Origin: Neoaquamicrobium sediminum
Lineage (GTDB): Bacteria; Pseudomonadota; Alphaproteobacteria; Rhizobiales; Rhizobiaceae
Assembly (NCBI RefSeq): GCF_013240295.1
Contig: NZ_JABETK010000001.1
Location: 124,001-188,000 of the forward strand
DNA: 64,000 nt
Direction: 5' to 3'
Position numbers and translations under genes: made by a program. The notes beneath the pieces were generated by a model. That model was not told where the DNA came from and searched no databases. It saw only the letters and a program-made list of their open reading frames with translations. Positions 16,645-26,198 of the stretch are shown piece by piece. Positions within the stretch are counted from its first letter, which is position 1. Each line of letters starts with the position of its first letter.

Positions 16645-17558
16645 TGACGACCAACGACATCACGCCCCCGGCCCGGCTCTCCTTCCGCGAGCGGCACGAA
16701 AGCAGCATCCGCCAGTGGCGTCTCTACGCCTACACCTTCGCCGGCAGCTTTTCCTCCATGCTGGGCCTCGTTCTGGTGCTGCTGTTCCTGTTTCTCGCAG
16801 CTTTCGGGCCCTGGCTAGCGCCCTACCCCGAGCATACGACCGGCGGCTTCGACATGGCTCAGCGGCTTCAGCCGCCCAGCGCCGACCACCTCTTCGGCAC
16901 TGACGAGATGGGCTCCGACATCCTGTCGCGCGTCATCGTCGGTGCCCGAACCTCGCTTTGGATCGGGGTGCTCATCACCGGTATCGGTGCGCTCATCGGC
17001 ATACCGCTGGGCATCATCGCCGGTTACAAGGGCGGCTTCATCCGCGCGGCCATCATGCGTCTCACGGAACTGTTCCTGGCGGTTCCCGGTCTGGCGCTCG
17101 CGCTGGCCATCGTCGCCGCCCTAGGCCCCGGGATTACCAACTGCGTCATAGCGCTGGCGATCGTATGGTGGCCGGGCTATGTCCGCCTGGTCGAAGCCAA
17201 GACGCTTTCGGTCAAGGAAGAGCTGTTCGTCGAATCCGCCCGCTCGCTCGGCGCTCGCACGCCATGGATCCTTTGGCATCACATCCTGCCGAACTGCTGG
17301 TCGCCGATCATCGTCAAGATGAGCATGGACATGGGCATGGCGATCCTTTCGGCCGCCAGCCTCGGTTTCATCGGGCTGGGCGCGCGTCCGCCGGCGCCGG
17401 AATGGGGTGCCATGATCTCGGTGGCGCGCAGCTACATGCCCGACTGGTGGTGGTATTCCTTCTTCCCCGGAGCCGCGACCTTCCTGACCGTGCTGGGCTT
17501 CAACCTTCTCGGCGACGGCTTGCGTGACATTCTCGATCCGAGGAGCCGCGAACGATGA
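16644..17558 (+). CDS. ABC transporter permease, DppC/OppC-like
   Basis: 304-residue permease. Cytoplasmic N-terminus with the OppC_N helix (SMLGLVLVLLFLFLAAFGPWLAPYPEHT), then HLFGTDEMGSDILSRVIVGARTSLWIGV and the EAA loop VEAKTLSVKEELFVESARSLGARTPWILWHHILPN. Ends LGFNLLGDGLRDILDPRSRER as usual. It shares ATGA with the ATPase start. Pairs with the upstream DppB-like subunit. Confidence 0.93.
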   Translation: MTTNDITPPARLSFRERHESSIRQWRLYAYTFAGSFSSMLGLVLVLLFLFLAAFGPWLAPYPEHTTGGFDMAQRLQPPSADHLFGTDEMGSDILSRVIVGARTSLWIGVLITGIGALIGIPLGIIAGYKGGFIRAAIMRLTELFLAVPGLALALAIVAALGPGITNCVIALAIVWWPGYVRLVEAKTLSVKEELFVESARSLGARTPWILWHHILPNCWSPIIVKMSMDMGMAILSAASLGFIGLGARPPAPEWGAMISVARSYMPDWWWYSFFPGAATFLTVLGFNLLGDGLRDILDPRSRER

Positions 17559-19188
17559 GCGACCTACTCGAGATCAGAGACTTCACGCTCGACATCGATA
17601 CGTTCGACGGCCCGGTCCATGTGTTGAAGAACATCAACCTCACCGTGAAGCGTGGCGAGACGCTGGGCATCGTCGGGGAGTCCGGCTCAGGCAAGACGGT
17701 GCTGGTCCGTTCCATCCTCGGCATAGGTCCGAAGCGCTCACGCACGATCAGCGGCAGCATTGCTTTCGACGGGACAGACCTATCGACTCTGAGCGACGTG
17801 GAATGGAAGAAGATCCGCGGCGTACGGATCTCTATGATCTTTCAGGACCCGATGACCTATCTCAATCCGCTGTTCACGATCGGGCAGCAGATCGGCGACG
17901 TGATCGCCGCGCATGGCCGCGCGACCGGCACACCGACGCGCCAGAAAGCGCGCCGCGCACGCAGCGAGGAACTGCTCGACCAGGTCGGCATCCCTGATCC
18001 GTCACGCGTCTGCGATCAGTATCCGCATCAGCTCTCCGGGGGATGCGCCAGAGGGTGCTGATTGCCATGGCGCTGTCCGGCAAGCCCGACCTGCTGATTG
18101 CCGACGAGCCGACCACCGCGCTCGACGTCACGGTTCAGGCACAGGTGCTCGACCTCATCAACGAGCTTGTCGAGAAGCTGAACCTCACTGTCATCATGAT
18201 CAGCCACGACGTCGGCGCCATCGCGACCGTGGCGAAGCGATGCGCGGTGATGTACCACGGCGAAATCGTCGAGGAAGGCGAGACCGTCGAAATCCTGCGC
18301 GCGCCTCGGCACGACTACACCAGAAAGCTGCTTGCCGCCGTTCCCGATATCGACGCTCCGCTCGACCTGCAGCAAGCGCCGACGGCCAGCGCGCCGCTGC
18401 TCGAGGTCAAGGATCTGTCGAAGGTCTACGCGACGCGCTCGGGCGGCGAAGTCCGTGCCGTCGACGCGGTCGATTTCTCCGTGGCCAAGGGAGAGATACT
18501 CGGCATCGTCGGCGAATCCGGCTCCGGCAAATCGACGATCGCCCGCCTCGTGCTGCGCCTTATCGAGCCGACCGGCGGACAGGTGATCTTTGACGGGCAG
18601 GACATTACCGGGCTTTCCGGAGAGCCTTTGCGGCTCATGCGCCGGCATATGCAGCTCGTCTTCCAGAATCCGCATTCGGCGCTCAACGGGCGCCACACGA
18701 TCGGCGATGCCATCGGCGAACCGTTCCGCATCCAGTCGAAGCTGTCGCGGCGTGACATCGACGCGGAGGTGGACAGGCTGCTGGACATCGTGCAGTTGCC
18801 GCGCCTGTTCCGCTATCGCTACCCGCACGAACTGTCGGGCGGCCAGAAGCAACGTGTGTGCATCGCTCGTGCCGTCGCGCTGAACCCGAAACTCCTGCTT
18901 CTCGACGAGCCGACTTCGGCACTCGACGTGTCCGTGCAGGCGCAGGTGCTGGCGTTCCTGCGCGAACTGCGTGAGGAACTGGACCTGACCTACGTCTTCA
19001 TTTCCCACGACCTCGCGGTGGTGCGCGAACTGTGCGACCGGGTGCTGGTGATGAACCGAGGCAGGATCGTCGAGCAGGGCAAGACGGCGGACATCTTCAA
19101 CGCGCCGAGCGAAGACTACACCCGAGGACTTCTTGCAAGCGCGCGCAAGACCTCCAAATCGGCCTTCACGTCAGTGGAGGCCGCGTGA
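17555..19188 (+). pseudogene. Fused dipeptide-type ABC ATPase (DppD-DppF), one frameshift
   Basis: Reconstructed 544-residue protein carrying two ABC modules. Module 1: Walker A GESGSGKT (about residue 45); the signature LSGGMRQRV is interrupted because the G5 run at 18038-18042 should be G6. The frame resumes RVLIAMALSGKPDLLIADEPTTALD. Module 2 (about residue 270 on): GESGSGKS, LSGGQKQRV and LLLLDEPTSALD. Energises the peptide-type importer. Single-chain fusions of the two ATPases are common in Rhizobiales. The break looks like a homopolymer sequencing loss. Confidence 0.9.
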
Positions 19189-19299
19189 TGCGGTCGTGAG
19201 CATCGGCCGCGGCGTTTCCCGCGCCGAGGTTTCCATCGCGATTGCCAGCCGTCGATGTCCAGCGTCTCAGCGCCCTTGCCGTTGCCCTGCAGGGCAGAC

Positions 19300-19324
19300 G
19301 GAACGAAGGAGAAGCTCCCACGTT
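19300..19324 (+). promoter_or_regulatory. EcfG-type general-stress promoter of ku
   Basis: GGAAC (19300-19304), 16 bases, then CGTT (19321-19324): an exact match to the alphaproteobacterial EcfG/RpoE2 consensus GGAAC-N16/17-CGTT. It lies 27 bases before the ku ATG, giving a short leader. Two more such sites occur in the same island. Confidence 0.75.
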
Positions 19325-19350
19325 GCCTGATCTGGAACGTGGAGACGGCA

Positions 19351-20172
19351 ATGGCGCCACGCAGCTTCTGGAAGGGTTATCTGCGGCTTTCGCTGGTGAC
19401 ATGCCGGGTTGCGATGGTTCCTGCCACCTCGCCCAGAGGCAAAGTGCGTTTTCACACAATCAACCGAGCCACCGGCAATCGCGTCGAAAGTCGCTATGTC
19501 GACGAGGAAACCGGCAAGCCGGTTCGCGAGAGCGACGAGGTCAAGGGCTACCCTGTTTCCGAGGACAGGTTCATCCTGCTCGAGGATGACGAACTGGAGG
19601 CGGTCGCGCTCGAAAGCGCACGAACCATAGACATAGACACCTTCGTGGCTAGGGAGGAGATTCCCTGGATATGGCTCGACAAGGCGCATTATCTCACGCC
19701 CGACGACAAGATCGCCGAAGAAGCCTTTTCGGTGATCCGCGATGCGATGGCCGCCACGGGGATGGTCGGCATTTCGCGTGTGGTGCTCTACCGGCGAGAG
19801 CGCGCGTTGATGCTGGAGCCGCGCGGCAAAGGCATCGTCGTCTGGACGCTGCGATACGGTGACGAGGTGCGGGAAGCGGAAGACTATTTCTCCGGCATCG
19901 ACAAAGGCAAACCGGATACAAAAGCGCTGCGCATAATCAGCAAGCTGATCGAAGAGCGCACCGCCGAATGGGACCCTTCCATGGTGCAGGACCCGGTGCA
20001 GAAGCGCCTGAAACGCATCATTTCTTCAAAGAAGAAAAAGCAGAAGCCGCCGGCACCGCGAAAGGGTGGGAAGAAGGAAGCACCGGCCGAGACGCCCGAC
20101 AATGTGGTTTCGATCATGGACGCGCTGCGTAAAAGCGTCGAGGCCGAGAAGAAGGGCGGCAAATCGCGCTGA
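19351..20172 (+). CDS. ku: Ku protein (NHEJ), copy 1
   Basis: Bacterial Ku of 273 residues, binding DNA double-strand ends as a homodimer and recruiting LigD. APRSFWKGYLRLSLVTCRVAMVPAT at the N-terminus, [25 protein letters not shown] and the bridge region IWLDKAHYLTPDD are family hallmarks. The Lys-rich tail (SSKKKKQKPPAPRKGGKK) is the usual basic extension. Start ATG 19351 has GGAG seven bases before. Convergent with ligD, only three bases between stops. Controlled by an EcfG-like promoter. Confidence 0.95.
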   Translation: MAPRSFWKGYLRLSLVTCRVAMVPATSPRGKVRFHTINRATGNRVESRYVDEETGKPVRESDEVKGYPVSEDRFILLEDDELEAVALESARTIDIDTFVAREEIPWIWLDKAHYLTPDDKIAEEAFSVIRDAMAATGMVGISRVVLYRRERALMLEPRGKGIVVWTLRYGDEVREAEDYFSGIDKGKPDTKALRIISKLIEERTAEWDPSMVQDPVQKRLKRIISSKKKKQKPPAPRKGGKKEAPAETPDNVVSIMDALRKSVEAEKKGGKSR

Positions 20173-20175
20173 CGG

Positions 20176-22655
20176 CTACGATTTTTTCGCGGCGAGCGGA
20201 GCAGCGGCCTTTCTGAAATCGGCCCATGGATCGGCATCGAGATTGTCGAGCCGCGCCATCGCATTGTCGACGGTAAAGTAGCCTGGGCCGATCTCAGGCC
20301 CTAGATCCTCCCAGCCCAGAGGCATGGCAACCGTTGCGCCCTTTCGCGCACGCGTTGAATACGGCGCAATCGCGGTCGCGCCGCGGCCGTTACGCAGATA
20401 GTCGACGAATATCCTGCCCTTGCGCTCCGCCTTGGTCGCCTTGGCGATGAAACTGTCCGGAGCATCCGCTTCCATGGAATCGGCAAGTTGCCGCGCGAAG
20501 TCCTTGACCCGTCCCAGCCGACCGAGGGTTTCAGGGGCGCGACGACATGGAGGCCCTTGCCGCCAGTGGTCTTGACGAAAGCGGTGAGCTTGGCGGCTTC
20601 CAGCCGCTCACGCACCTCAAGCGCAGCGTCGATCACCGTACTCCAGGCAACGCCATCGCCCGGATCGAGGTCGATCACGAGCTGGTCCGGCCTTTCGAGC
20701 TCGTCGAGGCTGGCCTGCCAAGTATGGATTTCCAGGGAAGCGCCCTGGACGAGGCCGACCAGTCCATCCAGGGAATCGACGGCTATCAGGGTGTCATCCT
20801 CGCCGTCTCCCTGCGGATCGCGACGTGTCATGATTTCGCCGCTCATCCCCTTCCAACCGTGTTTCTGGAAGAAGCACTGCTGGGTTGTGCCTTGCGGGCA
20901 GCGCACAAGCGCCAGAGGGCGCGAAACGACATGCGGGGCCATCAACCGCCAGACCTGAGCATAATAGCTCGCAAGCCCCTCCTTGGTGACACCGGCATCC
21001 TTCCAGTAGACACGGTCGGGGTGCGTGAGCTTCACCTTTGAGGTCGACGCCTTTCTGGTTGCCACGCCTTCATCCTCGCGCACCACTTCGCCGGCGGGCT
21101 TGTCCTCCCGCAGGCCACGAAACGCAGCATGGCGCAGCCTGCCATCCGCAGTCCAGTCGCGAAATTCGACCTCGGCGACCAATTGCGGTTTGACGAAACG
21201 GACGCCGCGCCGGGCTACCGCGTCGAGCTTGTCGGCAAACGGAGACGTCTTGCGCTCCAGGGCGCTGAGCCGCGCGTAGAGGTCCCGTGCTACATCGCGA
21301 CTGAATCCGGTGCCGACACGCCCCACGTGACGCAACTTGCCGTCGTCGTAGACGCCGAGCACGAGCGAACCGATGGCCTGTTTCGACGTTGTCGAAGGCA
21401 TGAAGCCGCCAACGACCATCTCCTGCCGGTCGCTGCATTTCGACTTGACCCAGTCGCGCCCACGACCGGAGGCGTATTTGCCGGAGGCACGCTTGGAAAC
21501 GACGCCCTCCAGACTGAGGCGGCAGGCGTGGCGCAGCACAATCTCGCCGTCTTCTTCGAAGTGGTCGGAGTAGCGTAGCGTATCCGGCGCGCCCTCGATA
21601 AGCTTGGCCAGCGCCGCCTTGCGATCCACGAGCGCGGCCCCGCGCAGGTCGCGACCGTCCAGATAGAGAAGATCAAAGGCATAGTAGATGAAACGGTCGG
21701 CGCGACCGGCGCTCAAATCCGCCTGCAGCGCTGAGAAGTCCGAAGCGCCGCCTGAAGCTTCGACGACCAGTTCGCCATCGAGGATAGCCTGCTCGACCGG
21801 CAACGCGCCAAGCGCCTTCGGCACGTCTTTGCCGAATTTCGCAGTCCAGTCGAGACCGCTTCGGGTCAGCAATGTCACCTTGCCCTTTTCGATGCGGGCC
21901 TGGAGACGGTATCCGTCGAACTTGATCTCGTGGATCCAGCCCTTGCCGGCAGGCGCGTGCGGCTTCAGCGTGGCGAGCTGCGGCGCGACGAATTCCGGCA
22001 TGCGCGCCTTCTTCGTGCCACGAACCGCGGGTGCAGCCTTCTGTGGCGCCTTGTCGATCTTGCCGGTCCGGGACGACCAGCCTGGCTCCTCGCCGGCCAC
22101 GTCCGCGACCTCCCTGCCGGTTTTGACGGATTCCGGCCGTTCCTCCAGAATGTCGGGATCGTCTTCCGAGCGGGCCTGGTCGTCGTCGCCCTTTATCAGC
22201 AGCCAGTTGTCGCGCTTTTCTCGCGGCCGCTTCGCCATCCGCACGAGATGCCAACGGCCGGAAAGCTTCTCGCCCTCGAGCGTGAATTCGAGATGGCCCT
22301 TCTTAAGCCCCTTCTCCGCATCGCCTTCCGGCGTCCACGTCCCGCGATCCCAGACAATGACCGTGCCGCCACCATATTCGCCTTTCGGGATCGTTCCCTC
22401 GAAGTCGCCATAGTCGAGCGGATGGTCCTCGACATGGACGGCAAGCCGCTTCTCCGACGGCACAAGGCTCGGGCCGCGCGTCACGGCCCAGCTCTTGAGA
22501 ACGCCGTCCATCTCCAGTCGAAAATCGTAGTGAAGTCGGCGCGCGTCATGCTTCTGCACGACGAAGCTGTTTCCGGCCGCAGCCTTGCGATCCGCGCCCT
22601 TCGGTTCGGGCGTCTTTTCGAAGTCGCGCTTGCGGCGATATGTGTCGAGCGCCAT
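20176..22655 (-). pseudogene. ligD: DNA ligase D (phosphoesterase-ligase-polymerase), one frameshift
   Basis: Reconstructed 826-residue multidomain NHEJ enzyme. 3'-phosphoesterase domain about 30-150 (HDARRLHYDFRLEMDG, HVEDHPLDYGDFEGTIPKGEYGGG), ATP-dependent ligase about 215-530 with the adenylated lysine K245 in EIKFDGYR, and a primase/polymerase domain from about 545 (LTHPDRVYWKDAGVTKEGLASYY; DLDPGDG). A one-base loss at 20508-20512 (one C of CC on the coding strand) separates KPSVGWD from RVKDFARQLADSMEADAPDSFIAKATK. Restoring it gives the normal C-terminus, so the gene is probably intact. Downstream of ku copy 2 by three bases. Confidence 0.92.
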
Positions 22656-22658
22656 TGC

Positions 22659-23501
22659 TCAACCGGCCTTGCGTTTGGGTGTTGAAGCCGTCGAAGCCTT
22701 CTTCTTCGCGTTCCGCTTTCCCTTGCCGGCGGCGGCGGCACTCTCGCGCAGCGCTTCCATCAGGTCGATGACCTTGCCCTCGCGCTTTCGCTTCGGCTTT
22801 TCGATCTCGCGGCCCTCCGCCTTGGCCTTGACCAGTTCGGCGAGCGCCGCGTCGTAGCGGTCGTCGAAGGCGGACGGGTCGAACGTGCCGGATTTGGTGT
22901 CGATGATGTGCTTGGCGAGGTCGAGCATCTCGCCCTTGATCTTCATTTCGGGCACGGCGTCGAACGCATCGTCGGCAGCGCGCACCTCGTAGTCGAAGTT
23001 CAGCGTGTTGGCGAGGAGGCCACAGCCCCGCGGCCGGATCAGCAGGGTGCGCACCCGCCGGAACAGTACGGCGCGGGCCAACGCAACCACCTTCTTCTTG
23101 CGCATGCCCTCGCGCATCACGGCGAATGCCTCTTCGGCCGCTTCGTCTGCCGGCGCCACGAAATAGGGCTTGTCGAAATAGACCGTGTCGACTTCGTCGC
23201 ACGGGACGAAACTCTCGACTGCCAGCGTCTTGTCGCTCTCCGGCACCGCCGCCGCGATCTCATCCGGTTCGAGCAGCACGTAGTTGCCCTTGGACGTCTC
23301 GTAGCCTTTGACCTGATCGTCGCGATCGACCGGCTTGCCGGTTTCCTCATCAACGTATTCGCGCCGGACGCGATTGCCGGTCTTTCGATTGACTATATGG
23401 AAAGAGACGCGGTCAGAAGTCGTCGCGGCTGCGTAGAGGGCAACCGCGCAACTCAATTCTCCGATACTGAGATGGCCTTTCCAGAGGGCTCTCGTCGCCA
23501 T
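22659..23501 (-). CDS. ku: Ku protein (NHEJ), copy 2
   Basis: Second Ku, 280 residues, diverged from copy 1 ([58 protein letters not shown]). Core [40 protein letters not shown], then a basic C-terminus ([21 protein letters not shown]). The open frame runs much further upstream but similarity starts at ATG 23501, behind CGGAGAAG. Forms an operon with ligD. Multiple Ku paralogues are a Rhizobiales trait and may form heterodimers. Confidence 0.95.
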   Translation of the reverse strand: MATRALWKGHLSIGELSCAVALYAAATTSDRVSFHIVNRKTGNRVRREYVDEETGKPVDRDDQVKGYETSKGNYVLLEPDEIAAAVPESDKTLAVESFVPCDEVDTVYFDKPYFVAPADEAAEEAFAVMREGMRKKKVVALARAVLFRRVRTLLIRPRGCGLLANTLNFDYEVRAADDAFDAVPEMKIKGEMLDLAKHIIDTKSGTFDPSAFDDRYDAALAELVKAKAEGREIEKPKRKREGKVIDLMEALRESAAAAGKGKRNAKKKASTASTPKRKAG

Positions 23502-23524
23502 CGATGCTTCTCCGTATGCTCCAC

Positions 23525-23549
23525 AACACGGGGCGCTGGCGAAGGTTCC
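23525..23549 (-). promoter_or_regulatory. EcfG-like promoter of ku2-ligD
   Basis: Minus strand GGAAC (23549-23545), 16 bases, TGTT (23528-23525). One mismatch from the consensus CGTT. It points to ku2, 24 bases upstream of its ATG, and is back-to-back with a perfect site for the SDR gene. Confidence 0.55.
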
Positions 23550-23591
23550 GCGGCGGCGATCCGGGGCGGCATTGCGAATTCGAAGCCGTCT

Positions 23592-23616
23592 GGAACCATA
23601 CCGATCCACCGCCGTT
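23592..23616 (+). promoter_or_regulatory. EcfG-type general-stress promoter of SDR-topIB
   Basis: GGAAC (23592-23596), 16 bases, CGTT (23613-23616): exact consensus. It is 27 bases before the SDR ATG, whose ribosome site GAGGAG lies between. Confidence 0.75.
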
Positions 23617-23642
23617 CTGCGCTCAAAATCGAGGAGCAGACG

Positions 23643-24623
23643 ATGGCTGACCAGAAGCACGATGAAACCGCTGCCGACGCCGTCGAGCAGCAGCACCGCA
23701 TCCAGCAGCAGGTGGACAGCAGCGACCAGGAGCAAGGCGACGGCGCGAAGCCCGGCGCGATGCAGGCAGGCGCCCGAACCTATCCGGTGCCGCCCTTTCC
23801 GAAACAGCATCAGGCCAAGCCGGGCGACGAGGCGATACTCGAGCCGCCGCCCATGTACGACGCGCCGTTCTGGCGTGGCTCGGGCAAGCTGGAAGGCATG
23901 ACTGCACTGATCACCGGCGGCGATTCCGGCATCGGCCGCGCCGTCGCGGTTCTGTTTGCCCGTGAAGGCGCCGACGTCGCCATTTCGTATCTGAGCGAAC
24001 ACGAAGACGCCGAGACGACGCGGCTGGCCGTTGCTGATGAAGGTCGGCGTTGCCTGCTTCTTCCGGGAGACGTCAGCGATGAAGCCTACTGCCAGCATGC
24101 CGTGGAGCAGGTCGTGCAGGAATTCGGCAGGCTCGACGTGCTCGTCAACAATGCCGCCTTCCAGTATCACGCGGCCGGTCTCGAGGACCTCACAAGCGAG
24201 CACTTCGATACGACCCTGAAAACCAACCTCTACGGCTATTTGTACATGGCGCGCGCCGCCGTGAAGCACATGAAGAACGGCGGCGCGATCGTCAACACCG
24301 GATCCGTGACCGGCATCGAAGGGAGCGCGGAACTGCTTGACTACTCCATGACCAAGGGCGGCATCCACGCGTTCACGCGCGCGCTCGGCTCCAGCCTCGT
24401 TTCGAAGGGTATCCGCGTCAATTGCGTCGCGCCGGGGCCGGTCTGGACACCCCTCAACCCCTCCGAGCGCCCCGCGGAGCAGGTCGCGACTTTCGGTGCG
24501 AACACGCCGATGAAGCGACCGGCACAGCCCGAGGAGATCGCGCCGGCCTATGTCTTCCTCGCGTCACCGCAGTGCTCCAGCTACATCACGGGCGAAATCC
24601 TGCCCATCATCGGCGGCTACTGA
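23643..24623 (+). CDS. SDR family oxidoreductase, stress-type (YghA-like)
   Basis: 326-residue classical short-chain dehydrogenase with a polar N-terminal extension of about 85 residues (rich in Gln/Asp; [17 protein letters not shown]) as in general-stress SDRs. Cofactor loop [22 protein letters not shown]; catalytic Ser in GSVTG and Tyr/Lys in YSMTKGG; ends with [15 protein letters not shown]. Substrate unknown. Start ATG 23643 follows GAGGAG, and an EcfG promoter lies just upstream. Probably cotranscribed with topoisomerase IB five bases downstream. Confidence 0.92.
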   Translation: MADQKHDETAADAVEQQHRIQQQVDSSDQEQGDGAKPGAMQAGARTYPVPPFPKQHQAKPGDEAILEPPPMYDAPFWRGSGKLEGMTALITGGDSGIGRAVAVLFAREGADVAISYLSEHEDAETTRLAVADEGRRCLLLPGDVSDEAYCQHAVEQVVQEFGRLDVLVNNAAFQYHAAGLEDLTSEHFDTTLKTNLYGYLYMARAAVKHMKNGGAIVNTGSVTGIEGSAELLDYSMTKGGIHAFTRALGSSLVSKGIRVNCVAPGPVWTPLNPSERPAEQVATFGANTPMKRPAQPEEIAPAYVFLASPQCSSYITGEILPIIGGY

Positions 24624-24628
24624 CGGCG

Positions 24629-25699
24629 ATGGACGCGTTGGTTGCGGGCAATGACCCGTCGGAGGCCGCAGAGCGCGCCGATCTGGTCTATGTAAACGAT
24701 GCCGAACCGGGCATCCGCAGGCGCCGTGTTGGAAAGGGCTTCGTCTATCTCGACGAGAAAGGCAAACGCCTCGGAAGCGAAACCATTATCGGGCGGATCA
24801 AGGCGCTGGCCATACCACCTGCGTGGATGGATGTGTGGATTTGCACTCTGGCAGAGGGGCACATCCAGGCCACCGGCCGTGACCAGCGCGGACGCAAGCA
24901 GTATCGTTACCATCCGGCCTGGACGGCCTGTCGCGACGAAGCGAAGTTTTCGAGCCTTGCCATGTTCGCCCGCGCACTGCCGAAACTTCGCAAACAGATC
25001 GACAGCGATCTTCGAAGGCGTGGCCTGCCACGCGAGCGGGTTCTGGCTTCGGTAGTCAGACTGCTCGACAACACGCTGATCCGGGTCGGAAACGACATCT
25101 ACAGCCGTGACAACAAGAGTTTCGGCCTGACCACGTTGCGCTCGAAACACCTCGATGTGGAAGGGGCAAGCCTGCGTTTTTCCTTCATCGGGAAATCCGG
25201 GCAGAAATGGCGCCTGAAGTTCACCGACCGGAGGGTCGCGTCAGTCGTACGCGCAGTGCAGGAACTGCCGGGCCAGCGTCTGTTCCAATATCTCGGCGAC
25301 GACGGTGAACGACGCGATATCCGCTCGCAGGACGTCAACGACTACATCAGGACTGCCATCGGTGCGGAGTTCACGTCCAAGCACTTTCGCACCTGGGGCG
25401 CGACGGTTTCTGCCGCGCTCGCGCTGGCGGCCAGGGAGTTGCCGCCCTCGAAGCGCCAGCAGGCAATCGCGCTCAACGAAGTGCTGGACGCGGTGGCGAA
25501 GCGCCTGCGCAACACCCGCGCCGTTTGTCGACGGTGCTACGTGCACCCTGCGGTCATCGAAGCCTGGCAGGATGGCACGCTGAGTGACGAAATCCAAACA
25601 CTGCGGCGACGCTATCGGCAGCCACTGAAAGGCTTGGACATCGATGAATCCATCGTGCTGCGCTGGCTTTCAGCACGGAACGCCAATCTCGATCGGTAA
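24629..25699 (+). CDS. DNA topoisomerase IB
   Basis: 356-residue poxvirus-like type IB topoisomerase that relaxes supercoils through a 3'-phosphotyrosine. Small N-terminal domain (FVYLDEKGKRLGSETIIGRIKALAIPPAWMDVWICTLAEGHIQATGRDQRGRKQYRYHP), then the catalytic domain with VRLLDNTLIRVGNDIY (Arg), LRFSFIGKSGQKW (Lys), SKHFRTWGATV (Arg) and the tyrosine of CRRCYVHP. Located in a stress/NHEJ island and likely expressed from the SDR EcfG promoter. ATG 24629 sits just after the SDR stop. Confidence 0.93.
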   Translation: MDALVAGNDPSEAAERADLVYVNDAEPGIRRRRVGKGFVYLDEKGKRLGSETIIGRIKALAIPPAWMDVWICTLAEGHIQATGRDQRGRKQYRYHPAWTACRDEAKFSSLAMFARALPKLRKQIDSDLRRRGLPRERVLASVVRLLDNTLIRVGNDIYSRDNKSFGLTTLRSKHLDVEGASLRFSFIGKSGQKWRLKFTDRRVASVVRAVQELPGQRLFQYLGDDGERRDIRSQDVNDYIRTAIGAEFTSKHFRTWGATVSAALALAARELPPSKRQQAIALNEVLDAVAKRLRNTRAVCRRCYVHPAVIEAWQDGTLSDEIQTLRRRYRQPLKGLDIDESIVLRWLSARNANLDR

Positions 25700-25718
25700 G
25701 GTCCGGAAGGCTGTTGGA

Positions 25719-26198
25719 TCAGTTTTTGTGCGCAGGCGGCTCATCAAGCGTCAGGAGGGAAATACCCGCCTCGCGCAGCATGGTCTCTGAAACATCGAAA
25801 CTGTGATCGAGTTTTCCATCGTTCCGGGGCTTCGGCGGACATTCAACGCAGACGATGCCCGACTGTATGATCGCGCGGGTGCAATCCGCGCAGGGGAAGC
25901 GGTTCACGTAGATCGTGCATCCCGCGAGTGCAGTTCCCGCGCGCGCCGCATTGTAGATGGCATTGCGCTCGGCATGTTCGATCCAGAAGAATTTCTCGCC
26001 GCTCGCGCGGTCGAAACGGCGCTCGTCGGCTGACGAGACGCCACGCGGCAGGCCGTTATAGCCAGTCGCGCGGATCTCGTGGCCGGGCCCGACAACCACC
26101 GCGCCGACCTTGAAGTCGCGGTCTTCAGACCAGCTCGCGACCTCGTCGCATAGGCCGAGAAAACGATCACGCCAGACGTCGTCTCCCATTCGATTCAC
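25719..26198 (-). CDS. Cytidine/deoxycytidylate deaminase family protein (dCMP deaminase-like)
   Basis: 159-residue zinc deaminase. The zinc and catalytic motif HAERNAIYNAAR (HAE) and PCADCTRAII (PCxxC) are intact; FKVGAVVVGPGHEIRATGYNGLPRGV is the substrate loop of dCMP deaminases. Start is GTG 26198, whose bases overlap the aldehyde dehydrogenase stop; ATG 26189 is an alternative. It lies at the end of a long catabolic operon, so its relation to pyrimidine metabolism is uncertain. Confidence 0.88.
   Translation of the reverse strand: MNRMGDDVWRDRFLGLCDEVASWSEDRDFKVGAVVVGPGHEIRATGYNGLPRGVSSADERRFDRASGEKFFWIEHAERNAIYNAARAGTALAGCTIYVNRFPCADCTRAIIQSGIVCVECPPKPRNDGKLDHSFDVSETMLREAGISLLTLDEPPAHKN

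Noticed and set aside
18038..18042. Programmed frameshift at the G-run in the ABC ATPase (and at the G-run in dctM)
   Set aside because: Similar one-base losses occur in T, G and C runs and non-run sites in unrelated genes, and there is no slippery heptamer with a downstream structure common to them; sequencing error is simpler.
22908..23642. Upstream extension of the SDR frame opposite ku2
   Set aside because: Antisense to ku2; an EcfG promoter and a ribosome site fix the SDR start at 23643.
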